From: JAENVT01 sp963720775
GTDB taxonomy: Bacteria > Actinomycetota > Acidimicrobiia > Acidimicrobiales > Ilumatobacteraceae
Direction: 5' to 3'
NCBI GenBank assembly: GCA_963720775.1
Contig: CAVRGR010000001.1
Location: 1-64,000, forward strand
Length of the DNA stretch: 64,000 nt
The notes below the pieces were generated by a model, which did no database searches, was not told where the DNA came from, and worked only from the letters and a program-made list of their open reading frames with translations. Position 1 is the stretch's first letter; every line of letters starts with the position of its first letter. The position numbers were made by a program, and so were the translations under genes. Of this stretch, positions 26,496 to 34,032 are shown piece by piece.

Positions 26496-27458
26496 ATGAC
26501 CAAGATCATCTTCGGCGCCTTCATCCCCCAGGGATGGAAGATGGAACTCGCCGGCATCGACGGGGCCGCGGCCAAGTGGCAGAAGGCCGTCGACATCGCC
26601 GTGCGCGCCGAAGCGCTCGGCTACGACTCGATCTGGGTCTACGACCACTTCCACAACGTGCCGCGTCCGTCGGATGAGGCCGTGTTCGAGTGTTGGACGA
26701 CGATGGCGGCCATCAGCCAGCGCACCACCCGCGTACGCCTCGGTCAGATGGTCGGCTGCACGAGCTACCGGCAGCCCAGCGTATTGGCCAAGATCACCTC
26801 GACCGTCGATGTCATCAGTGGCGGCCGCCTCGACTGGGGGATCGGCGCCGGGTGGTACGAGAACGAGTACAAGGGCTACGGCTTCGAGTTCCCGCGGCCG
26901 AAGGATCGAATCGGCATGCTCCGCGAGTGCGTCGAGATCGTCAAGAGCATGTGGACGCAGCCCGAGACGACCTACGCAGGCAAGTACTACCAGCTGTCGC
27001 GGGCCAACTGTGATCCCAAACCGTTGCAATCTCCTCACCCACCGATCTGGATCGGAGGCGGGGGGGAGCAGCTCACGTTGCGCGTCGTCGCCAGGCACGC
27101 CGACTACTCGAACTTCGGCGGCCCACCGACCGAATGGGCACGCAAGCGCGAGGTCCTGAAGGGTCACTGCGCGGCGGTGGGCCGTGACGAGGCCACGATC
27201 GGAAAGACCTGGGCACCGGAGATGTTCATCCGGTCGACCGAGGCCGAACTGCGGGCGGCCGGAAGCCGCAGCCTGTGGGGCGACCCGTTCGACAAGTGGC
27301 AGGCCAACTCGCTGGTCGGTACACCGGAGCAGATCTGCGAGAAGGTGCAGACGTATGTCGACCTCGGTTGCACGGGCTTCATCCCTTGGTGCAGCGACTA
27401 CCCCGACACGGAGACGTTGGACCTCTTCGCCACGAAGGTGATGTCCAACTTCCGCTAG
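26496..27458 (+). CDS. LLM class F420-dependent oxidoreductase
   Basis: 320 residues, luciferase-like monooxygenase TIM barrel. N-terminus MTKIIFGAFIPQGWKMEL, then ALGYDSIWVYDHFHNVP, RVRLGQMVGCTSYRQPSVLA, ISGGRLDWGIGAGWYENEY and HPPIWIGGGGEQLTLRVVA. The GIGAGW motif after RLDWG is typical for F420-dependent members such as G6P-dehydrogenase- or methylene-H4MPT-reductase-like enzymes. Substrate unknown. It argues for F420 use in the host, as in many actinobacteria. Confidence 0.87.
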   Translation: MTKIIFGAFIPQGWKMELAGIDGAAAKWQKAVDIAVRAEALGYDSIWVYDHFHNVPRPSDEAVFECWTTMAAISQRTTRVRLGQMVGCTSYRQPSVLAKITSTVDVISGGRLDWGIGAGWYENEYKGYGFEFPRPKDRIGMLRECVEIVKSMWTQPETTYAGKYYQLSRANCDPKPLQSPHPPIWIGGGGEQLTLRVVARHADYSNFGGPPTEWARKREVLKGHCAAVGRDEATIGKTWAPEMFIRSTEAELRAAGSRSLWGDPFDKWQANSLVGTPEQICEKVQTYVDLGCTGFIPWCSDYPDTETLDLFATKVMSNFR

Positions 27459-27551
27459 CCCGTCGAACTAGTTGACGAGAACGACGCTGGAATCGCTGAG
27501 CCCTTTCGACAGCCTCACCAAACCGCGATCCACGGTGGCAGATGCAGCTTG

Positions 27552-28013
27552 CTACTCGTAGCTGCGGTAGATGACCTCGGCGACGCAACTCGGTTTGGCG
27601 GCACCTTCACACTCGAACGTCAACTCGTAGGTCGATTGCACGCCGCCGGCGATGTCGTCGACGCCGATGAGCTTGACCCCCAGTCGCAGGTTGGCCCCGA
27701 CGGGCACCGGCGACATGAATCTGACCTTGTTGCAGCCGTAGTTGACGCCCATCGAGAATCCGGTGGTCTGCACGACCATCGGCATCATCACCGGAGCCAA
27801 CGACAGTGTGAGGTAGCCGTGAGCGATCGCCCCGCCGAACGGGCTCTCCTTCGCGGCTCGCTCGGGGTCGATGTGGATCCACTGGAAGTCGCCGGTTGCC
27901 TCGGCGAACTGGTTGACACGCTCTTGCGTGATCTGCATCCAGTCGCTGTAGCCGAGATGTTCGCCGACGACTTCTTTCAATCCGGCTGCTCCGTGAATCC
28001 TGCGTGCTGGCAT
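27552..28013 (-). CDS. MaoC-like acyl dehydratase
   Basis: 153 residues in a hotdog fold. Motifs WMQITQERVNQFAEATGDFQ and the hydratase signature IDPERAAKESPFGGAIAHGY with the catalytic Asp/His pair, then LTLSLAPVMM. Members hydrate enoyl-CoA (R-specific) or hydroxyacyl chains. ATG 28013 is preferred because AATGCT lies 7 nt before it; ATG 28025 is also in frame. Neighbour of an acyl-CoA synthetase in divergent layout. Confidence 0.82.
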   Translation of the reverse strand: MPARRIHGAAGLKEVVGEHLGYSDWMQITQERVNQFAEATGDFQWIHIDPERAAKESPFGGAIAHGYLTLSLAPVMMPMVVQTTGFSMGVNYGCNKVRFMSPVPVGANLRLGVKLIGVDDIAGGVQSTYELTFECEGAAKPSCVAEVIYRSYE

Positions 28014-28041
28014 GGGTGGGAGCATTGCAGCACACAGCGCC

Positions 28042-28053
28042 TACCGTGAAGTC
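28042..28053 (+). promoter_or_regulatory. Leaderless promoter of the second acyl-CoA synthetase
   Basis: TACCGT (28042-28047), 6 nt before GTG 28054. Confidence 0.55.
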
Positions 28054-29694
28054 GTGACCGACTGGCTGGTGCGTGCCGCGTTGTTTCCTGTTCGCTTGAC
28101 CAAGAACACCGCGCGCCTGCTACGAAGTGTGCTGATGGCGGATTTCCTGACTGCCTACTCACTCACGCAGCCCGGCAAGCCGGCGGTGATCGACGACCGT
28201 GGCGATGGTTCGATCACCACACTCACCTACGGCGAGCTCAACGAGCAGGCCAATCGCCTGGCCAACGTGCTGCTGGACCTCGGGGCGCTTCCGGGTGAGA
28301 CGAAAGTGGTGTGGTGCGGTCAGAACTCGCCGGACGTCGTCGTCATGATCCACGCCGCCCGCAAGTTGGGCGTCACGGCCGTGCCACTCAACTACCGTCT
28401 CAGCGACGAGGAGGCCACCTACGTCACCGACCACTGCGACGCAGGGATCGTGTACGTCGACGCCGAGTTCGCGCCGATGTTCGAACGAATCCGCGATGAC
28501 TTGCCCAAGGTGCGCCAATTTCTGGTGTTCGGTGGCGCGGTGCCCGAGGGAATGGTCGATGTGGATGCCGCAATGGCAGCCGCGTCGCCCGTCGAGCCGG
28601 TGGTTCCCGCTGCCACCGAGGCCGGCGCCACCATGATCTACACCAGCGGCACCACTGGAAAGCCGAAAGGCGCCTTTCGCCGAAGTGGGGGAGACCTGTC
28701 GCATCTCGTGGGTTTGATGGCGCTCATCGGTTACAAGCCCGATGACGTGTACATCACCACCGGACCGCTCTACCACAGCGGCCCGTCGGGGTTCATGGGG
28801 ATTGCGATGGTGCTCGGTCAGACCGTTGTCGTGCAGCGCCGGTTCGATCCTGTCGACTGGCTCCGGCTCGTCGACACGTACAAGGTCACCTCGACGTTCA
28901 GCGCGCCTACGCCGATCCGCATGGTCTGCAACCTTCCGGCTGAGGTGAAGGCGGAGTACGACGTGTCGTCGATGAAGCGGATGATCGCCAACGCGGCGCC
29001 GTGGAGCTTCACCCTGAAGCTGCTGTACCTCGCTGACTTCCCTGCCGACTCGTTGTACGAGGTGTACGGCTCGACCGAACTCGGCGTCAACTGCGTCCTG
29101 CTCCCGGCCGACCAGCTTCGCAAACCGGCGTCGTGCGGCAAGGCGGCGCCGAGCGTCGAGATCAAGCTGTTCGACGACGACGGAAACGAGGTCAGCGGCT
29201 CAGGGCCGGAACACACGGGTGAGCTGTTCGTGAAGAGCTCCAGTGTGTTCGCCGACTACTACAAGCAACACGAGCAGTATCTCAACGACCAACGGAACGG
29301 CTATCAAACGGTCGGCGACATCGCCTACCGCGACGACGAGGGCTACTTCTACATCTGTGACCGAAAGAAGGACATGATCATCACAGGTGGAATGAACGTG
29401 TACCCCGCCGAGATCGAGGCAGCGATCGAGGCTCATCCCGATGTTCTCGAAGTGGCGGTGTTCGGTGTGCCGAGTGAGGAGTGGGGCGAGTCGGTTCATG
29501 CCGTCGTGGTGGTTCGCGGAGGCGCGACGATGACCGAGGAACAGGTGGTGCGTCACGCCCGCGAGCACTTGGCCGGCTACAAGATCCCGCGATCGGTCAC
29601 CTGGAGCCCGGAGTTGCCGAAGACCGGAAGCGGCAAGATCTTGAAGCGTGATCTGCGGGCCCCGTTCTGGGCCGGTCGCACCACCAGGGTCTGA
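28054..29694 (+). CDS. Acyl-CoA synthetase (FadD-type)
   Basis: 546 residues when started at GTG 28054. Motifs: TMIYTSGTTGKPKGAFRRSG, YEVYGSTELGVNCVLL, GYQTVGDIAYRDDEGYFYIC, KKDMIITGGMNVYPAEIEAA and KTGSGKILKRDLR with the catalytic Lys near the C-terminus. The promoter spacing points to a start that adds 27 residues, with a basic stretch VRLTKNTARLLRSV, before the ATG 28135 that a start finder might prefer. Convergent with era. Confidence 0.87.
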   Translation: MTDWLVRAALFPVRLTKNTARLLRSVLMADFLTAYSLTQPGKPAVIDDRGDGSITTLTYGELNEQANRLANVLLDLGALPGETKVVWCGQNSPDVVVMIHAARKLGVTAVPLNYRLSDEEATYVTDHCDAGIVYVDAEFAPMFERIRDDLPKVRQFLVFGGAVPEGMVDVDAAMAAASPVEPVVPAATEAGATMIYTSGTTGKPKGAFRRSGGDLSHLVGLMALIGYKPDDVYITTGPLYHSGPSGFMGIAMVLGQTVVVQRRFDPVDWLRLVDTYKVTSTFSAPTPIRMVCNLPAEVKAEYDVSSMKRMIANAAPWSFTLKLLYLADFPADSLYEVYGSTELGVNCVLLPADQLRKPASCGKAAPSVEIKLFDDDGNEVSGSGPEHTGELFVKSSSVFADYYKQHEQYLNDQRNGYQTVGDIAYRDDEGYFYICDRKKDMIITGGMNVYPAEIEAAIEAHPDVLEVAVFGVPSEEWGESVHAVVVVRGGATMTEEQVVRHAREHLAGYKIPRSVTWSPELPKTGSGKILKRDLRAPFWAGRTTRV

Positions 29695-29705
29695 AGCCGG
29701 AGGGA

Positions 29706-30545
29706 TCAGTAGCCGAGCCGTTCGACGCGGTCGGGCCGTCGTTGCCAATCCTTGTCGACCTTGACGAACAACTCGAGGAAGGCGCCCTCGGGCAACTGCG
29801 CTCTGGCACGAATGCCGACCTCTTTGAGTATCGCGCCACCCTTGCCGATGACCATGCCCTTCTGGCTCTCGCGCTCGACGATGATCTCGCAACGGATGCG
29901 CGGCCATTCCCACTCCGTCACCCGCGTGGCAATGCTGTACGGAAGCTCATCGTGGGTGACATCGAGCAACTGCTCGCGAACCAGTTCCGCCACCCACGTA
30001 GCCTCCGGCTGATCACTGACCGTGTCGCCGGGGAAGTAGAGCGGGCCCTCCGGCATCAACGCGGTCAAGTGGGCGATCAGCTCGGGGATTCCCTCACCGG
30101 TCTTCGCCGAGACCGGGAAGTAGTCCGAGGCGTTCAGCGACGACGCCGCGCTGAGCTGACCGATGACCCGGTCTTTCGAGACGGCATCGATCTTGTTGAC
30201 GACGACGATCGACGCCGGCAGATCGAGGTGACCGGCGACCCACTGGTCACCGGTGCCGAACGGTTTGGTGGCATCGATGACGAGGCACACGGCATCGACG
30301 TCGCTGACGCTGTCGAGCGCCGTGGCGTTGACGCGATGGCCGAGGGCAGTCACTGGCTTGTGCAAGCCCGGGGTGTCGACGAAGATCACCTGCGCTTCGG
30401 GTGTGGTGAGGATGCCACGCACTCGCGTACGAGTTGTCTGCGGCTTGTCGCTGACGATCGAGACCTTGCGCCCGCACATCGCATTGACGAGGGTCGACTT
30501 GCCGACGTTCGGTCGGCCGATCAGCGTGACGAATCCGCTGCGCAC
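29706..30545 (-). CDS. era: GTPase Era, 16S rRNA/30S assembly
   Basis: 279 residues. G1 GRPNVGKSTLVNA, G2 and G3 QTTRTRVRG and FVDTPGLHKP, G4 VVNKIDA, G5 VSAKTGEG; C-terminal KH domain with VERESQKGMVIGKGGAILKE (GxxG loop). Era binds the 3' end of 16S rRNA in 30S assembly. It starts 4 nt after the lipoprotein gene, so it is third in a kinase-lipoprotein-era operon, an unusual neighbourhood since era often sits with ybeY and recO. Confidence 0.95.
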   Translation of the reverse strand: MRSGFVTLIGRPNVGKSTLVNAMCGRKVSIVSDKPQTTRTRVRGILTTPEAQVIFVDTPGLHKPVTALGHRVNATALDSVSDVDAVCLVIDATKPFGTGDQWVAGHLDLPASIVVVNKIDAVSKDRVIGQLSAASSLNASDYFPVSAKTGEGIPELIAHLTALMPEGPLYFPGDTVSDQPEATWVAELVREQLLDVTHDELPYSIATRVTEWEWPRIRCEIIVERESQKGMVIGKGGAILKEVGIRARAQLPEGAFLELFVKVDKDWQRRPDRVERLGY

Positions 30546-30548
30546 CCT

Positions 30549-31268
30549 CTACGCGCCCGTCGTCGGGGTCGTCAGTGGCACGGTCGTTGTCGTCGTTGTC
30601 GTCGTTGTCGTGGTGATGACCGGTCCTTCGAGCAGTTCGAGGTAGTCGCGCGGCGGGAGGGCTTCGCCGGGTTGGCTGAGGTCGCCGGAACCCCGAAAGA
30701 CGCCGATTGGCTGGCCCCCCAAGGTGAACCGAACCTGGCCAATCCGGCCGACCTCGGTGAGGGTCAGCACGATCTGTCCGATCGCCAGTCGCTGGTCTTC
30801 CTGTTTGATCGTGTCGTAGAAGTTCGTGGGGAGGACGACCGTGGCAACGCCCGAGCCGTCTTCAGTGACGTTCATGAGTGCCTCGTCCTTCGTGGGAACC
30901 GCGGTGCGCAGGCCAACCACAGCGTTGTCGCCGGTGGGCGGGCCTTCTTGCAGCGCCTGCAGCACCTCGGGCGACGATGCGCCCTTGCGCATGGGGCGGG
31001 TGAACGGAACGAGGATGCCGCCGCTGATGAAGTACAACGTCACGTCTTCGGTGGCGATCGTGGTCGTCGTCTCCTCTGCCTCGATCGTCGTCGTCGTCGC
31101 CTCGATGGTTGCGGGGGTCGTGGTGCTGGTCGAGGTGGTCGGCAGGGTGTCGTCGAGGGCACCGATCTTGTTGTCGGGGATCCTCGCTACGTCGCCGCTG
31201 TCGGGAATGCCACAGGCGACGAGTAACGCGAGGAGGACGAGAGTGATGATCGAGAGCCGTCGTGTCAT
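30549..31268 (-). CDS. GerMN-domain lipoprotein (LpqB-like), Thr-rich ends
   Basis: 239 residues. Signal peptide MTRRLSIITLVLLALLVAC with lipobox LVAC (Cys19). A Thr-rich linker (residues about 43-75) leads to a GerMN-type domain: VTLYFISGGILVPFTRPM, SSPEVLQALQEGPP, QLAIGQIVLTLTEV-like segment and VRFTLGGQPIGVF. After a short Leu/Glu segment comes a second Thr run at the C-terminus. In actinobacteria LpqB follows kinase MtrB; here the GerMN lipoprotein follows a similar kinase with a 4-nt overlap. Probably modulates sensor or cell-wall function. Confidence 0.75.
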   Translation of the reverse strand: MTRRLSIITLVLLALLVACGIPDSGDVARIPDNKIGALDDTLPTTSTSTTTPATIEATTTTIEAEETTTTIATEDVTLYFISGGILVPFTRPMRKGASSPEVLQALQEGPPTGDNAVVGLRTAVPTKDEALMNVTEDGSGVATVVLPTNFYDTIKQEDQRLAIGQIVLTLTEVGRIGQVRFTLGGQPIGVFRGSGDLSQPGEALPPRDYLELLEGPVITTTTTTTTTTTVPLTTPTTGA

Positions 31269-32662
31269 CCGACGACCTCAGCGAAACTGACCTTGAAGCG
31301 GGCACCGCCACCGGGCCGATCCTCGACCCACGCCTCACCGCCGTGTGCGTGGGCATGCTCGGCGACGAGAGCCAGGCCGAGGCCGGTGCCCACGCGATGG
31401 CGGGCAGCGCTGCCGCGGGCGAAGCGCTCGAAGATGCGAGCGCGCTCGCCGCGGGCGACGCCGGGGCCGGCATCGTCGACAGACAGGGTGATGGCATGTC
31501 TGCCTTGCGGATCGACCTTCACTCGGGTCGGGCCGCCGGCGTGCTCCCGTGCGTTGTCGAGCAAGTTGGCGAGGATCCGTTCGAATCGCAGCTTGTCGAT
31601 ACGTACGGTCTTGGGGACTTTCGGATCGATCTCGATGGGCGTGTCGCCGAAGCCGTAGCGGTGGGCGATTCGTGTCACCAGCTCCTCGATGTCGACCTCC
31701 TCGCGGATCATCTCCGTCGAACCGGCATCGATCCTCGACAGCTCGAGCAGGTCCATGACCATTTGATCGAACCGCCGAACCTGGCCGACGACCACATCGA
31801 GCGCCTGCTGGCTCCGCTCGGACAGGTCGGCACGGCGACCGTCGAGCACCTCCACCGCAGCCGTGAGCGCAGTGATCGGAGAGCGCAGCTCGTGACTGAC
31901 GTCGGAGGCGAAGCGCGCCTCGCGTTCGAACCGAGTCTGCACCGCGTCGGCCATGTCGTTGAACGACTTCACGAGCAGGGCAAGATCTGGGTCGCCTTCC
32001 GGAGCCATTCTGGTGTCGAGCCCTCCAGAGGCGATCTCGCCGGCAGCAATGGACACCCGTGAGATCGGTCGCAGCAAGCGTCGGCTGGTCGACCATCCCA
32101 AGGCGCCGGCGAACAGCGTGGTGACGGCGGCGCCGATTCCAAGAGCGGTGCTGATCTTGCGCAGTGCGCTGTCGGTGTCGCCGAGAGGAACTGCCTCGTA
32201 GTACTGCGCCTTGATCGCGGGGATGTTGATCCCGACGGCCATGTACGGCTCACCTTTCACGCTGAACCGCTGGGTGGCGGCGGCGCCGGGAGCGGCGACG
32301 ATCGCCATCAACTGCGGGGGGAACGACGACGGACTGAAGCTCGCATCCGATATCCATTGGTTCTGCCCGTCGACGGTCAGAAAGGCGAATCCCTCTCCAC
32401 TGTGCTTGAGGCTCTGAACGAGGTCCAGCATGACTCGGTTGGTGGGTGCTGGTGTGGACAGCAGCTGGAGTCGGACGGAGTTGGCATCGGAGATGGCTTG
32501 GGTGACGATCACCTGCGACCGCTGGTCGACGAGGAAGTTGCGGGCCACGCCGTAGGTGACGACGGCCAGCGCCAAACTGGCGACGAGCGCGGTCAAGCTG
32601 AAGAACAACGTCACGCGTGTGCGGAGACGGAGTGAGCGTTGTCGGCGAGCAGCCACGGGCAC
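31265..32662 (-). CDS. Sensor histidine kinase (MtrB-like)
   Basis: About 465 residues from GTG 32662 (VPVAARRQRSLRLRTRVTLF); the frame is open further up but that part lies in the STAS gene. Two membrane helices flank an extracytoplasmic sensor; HAMP domain; H-box FASDVSHELRSPITALTAA with the phospho-His; N-box ILANLLDNAREHA; G-boxes VDDAGPGVA and GTGLGLALVAEH. Resembles MtrB, and its partner lipoprotein resembles LpqB. The probable response regulator is the divergent gene at 33283. Confidence 0.85.
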   Translation of the reverse strand: MPVAARRQRSLRLRTRVTLFFSLTALVASLALAVVTYGVARNFLVDQRSQVIVTQAISDANSVRLQLLSTPAPTNRVMLDLVQSLKHSGEGFAFLTVDGQNQWISDASFSPSSFPPQLMAIVAAPGAAATQRFSVKGEPYMAVGINIPAIKAQYYEAVPLGDTDSALRKISTALGIGAAVTTLFAGALGWSTSRRLLRPISRVSIAAGEIASGGLDTRMAPEGDPDLALLVKSFNDMADAVQTRFEREARFASDVSHELRSPITALTAAVEVLDGRRADLSERSQQALDVVVGQVRRFDQMVMDLLELSRIDAGSTEMIREEVDIEELVTRIAHRYGFGDTPIEIDPKVPKTVRIDKLRFERILANLLDNAREHAGGPTRVKVDPQGRHAITLSVDDAGPGVARGERARIFERFARGSAARHRVGTGLGLALVAEHAHAHGGEAWVEDRPGGGARFKVSFAEVVG

Positions 32663-32703
32663 AGTGTGCCCGATCGAGGCCGGCCGCGCCGTCGCGGAAC
32701 TGG

Positions 32704-33060
32704 TCAGGCGGCGGCGCCGGCGAGCGGCACGGCTTGTTCTTCGCTGGGCAGAACGGGCGCGAGAGTGTCGAGGTCGGCGAGGATCAGCTCGCTGCGCAGC
32801 ATCAGTTCGCTGCACACGAATACCAGCTGTTGGTCGCGACTTGCACAGACCCTGGCGACCTCACGCAGCGCATCGAGGCCGACCTCGGCCAGCAGCGAGA
32901 CGCCGGTGAGGTTGATCACCAGGCCGTACGTGGGCGGCCCGATGAGGCAGGTGCTGCGGATCGAAGTCGCCTGTTCGCGATTGATGATGGGTCCGGCAAT
33001 GGAGATCATCGTCACGTGGCGGGAGGTGTCGGTGTGCGCCGTGAGAATCGGTGTCAACAT
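32704..33060 (-). CDS. STAS-domain protein (anti-sigma factor antagonist-like)
   Basis: 118 residues. VTMISIAGPIINREQATSIR with GLVINLTGVSLLAEVGLDAL is the STAS pattern (D/N-x-S-G/x-V), although the phospho-acceptor region reads NLTGVSLLAEVG. A clear AAGGAGG lies 7 nt before the ATG, so unlike many neighbours this gene has a leader. Placed just upstream of the kinase, it could be part of a sensory relay. Partner anti-sigma kinase not seen. Confidence 0.7.
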   Translation of the reverse strand: MLTPILTAHTDTSRHVTMISIAGPIINREQATSIRSTCLIGPPTYGLVINLTGVSLLAEVGLDALREVARVCASRDQQLVFVCSELMLRSELILADLDTLAPVLPSEEQAVPLAGAAA

Positions 33061-33270
33061 CTGGCAGCCTCCTTGGGGACGGACTCATTCGAGGTATGGC
33101 AAGAAACGCTGGATTGGATGTGCTGCCCGCAGTTCACACGCTGCCGGTGAGGTACCAGGGGGAGGTAGGCACCCCACCGGGGCAGCGTGAACAATCGCTA
33201 TGTTGCAGTACCAATGTGACGAGACAACGCGTCAAGTGTGCGTTTTCTGTAACAGAATGACCACACGGAG

Positions 33271-33282
33271 TAGGTTCCACCA
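33271..33282 (+). promoter_or_regulatory. Leaderless promoter of the response regulator
   Basis: TAGGTT (33271-33276), 6 nt before GTG 33283. The 200 bp between the STAS gene and this start hold no other gene. Confidence 0.55.
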
Positions 33283-33966
33283 GTGCATTCGCTGCTATTC
33301 ATCGAAGATGACGACGCCATCCGGCTGGCGTTGAGCCTGGCCCTCGAAGACGAGGGCTACGAGGTGCGCGAGGCCGAAGACGGCCGCTCCGGCCTGGCTG
33401 CGTTCCTCGACCGGGAACCCGATCTCGTCCTGCTGGATCTGCGACTTCCCGACATGAGTGGGTTCGAGGTGTGCCGCAACTTGCGCGCCACGAGCATCGT
33501 GCCGATCATCATCGTCACCGCCCAGGCCGACACCTACGACCTGGTGGCTGGTCTCGAGGCCGGCGCCGATGACTACGTCACCAAGCCGGTCGTGCCGAAA
33601 GAGTTGGCAGCGCGCATCCGCGCCGCCCTGCGACGTGTGCACCTGCACGACCTGCCGTCGACTGCGCCCGCCAGCCGGTTCGGTGATGTCGAGCTGCGCC
33701 GTGAGCAGGGGATCGCCCTGAAGAACGGTCGCGAACTGAGCCTCACCAAGACCGAGTTCCGTCTGCTGTGCGAGTTCGCCGATCACGTCGGGATGGTGCT
33801 CTCGCGCGATCAGCTGCTCGAGCGGGTGTGGGGTTACGAGTACCTGGGCGACAGTCGATTGGTCGACGCCCACGTACGCCGGCTGCGGGTGAAGATCGAA
33901 GACCAGCCCGACGAGCCCAAGCTGATCGTCACTGCCCGCGGCATCGGCTACCGCCTGTTGCCCTGA
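33283..33966 (+). CDS. OmpR-family response regulator (MtrA/PhoP-like)
   Basis: 227 residues. Receiver domain with LLFIEDDDAIRLALSLALED, phospho-Asp in PDLVLLDLRLPDMSG, Thr in IVTAQADT and Lys in GADDYVTKP. DNA-binding winged helix with LSLTKTEFRLLCEFADH and VDAHVRRLRVKIE. It faces the MtrB-like kinase across 223 bp; the STAS gene lies between. The pair plausibly corresponds to the MtrAB system, rearranged. Confidence 0.87.
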   Translation: MHSLLFIEDDDAIRLALSLALEDEGYEVREAEDGRSGLAAFLDREPDLVLLDLRLPDMSGFEVCRNLRATSIVPIIIVTAQADTYDLVAGLEAGADDYVTKPVVPKELAARIRAALRRVHLHDLPSTAPASRFGDVELRREQGIALKNGRELSLTKTEFRLLCEFADHVGMVLSRDQLLERVWGYEYLGDSRLVDAHVRRLRVKIEDQPDEPKLIVTARGIGYRLLP

Positions 33967-34008
33967 CCTGCCACCTTCCCGCTGCTTCTCGCAGCGTTTG
34001 TTGGCGGA

Positions 34009-34025
34009 GGCCCCGCATCGGGGCC
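34009..34025. terminator. Hairpin between convergent genes
   Basis: GGCCCC GCATC GGGGCC, a 6-bp perfect GC stem with a 5-nt loop, between the ends of the response regulator and the AtuA-like gene. It has no U run, as often in high-GC actinobacteria. Confidence 0.5.
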
Positions 34026-34032
34026 GCAGGCG

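Noticed and set aside
29742..31226. 494-codon plus-strand ORF over era and the lipoprotein gene
   Set aside because: Rich in Arg/Asp without domains; the minus-strand genes have clear motifs.
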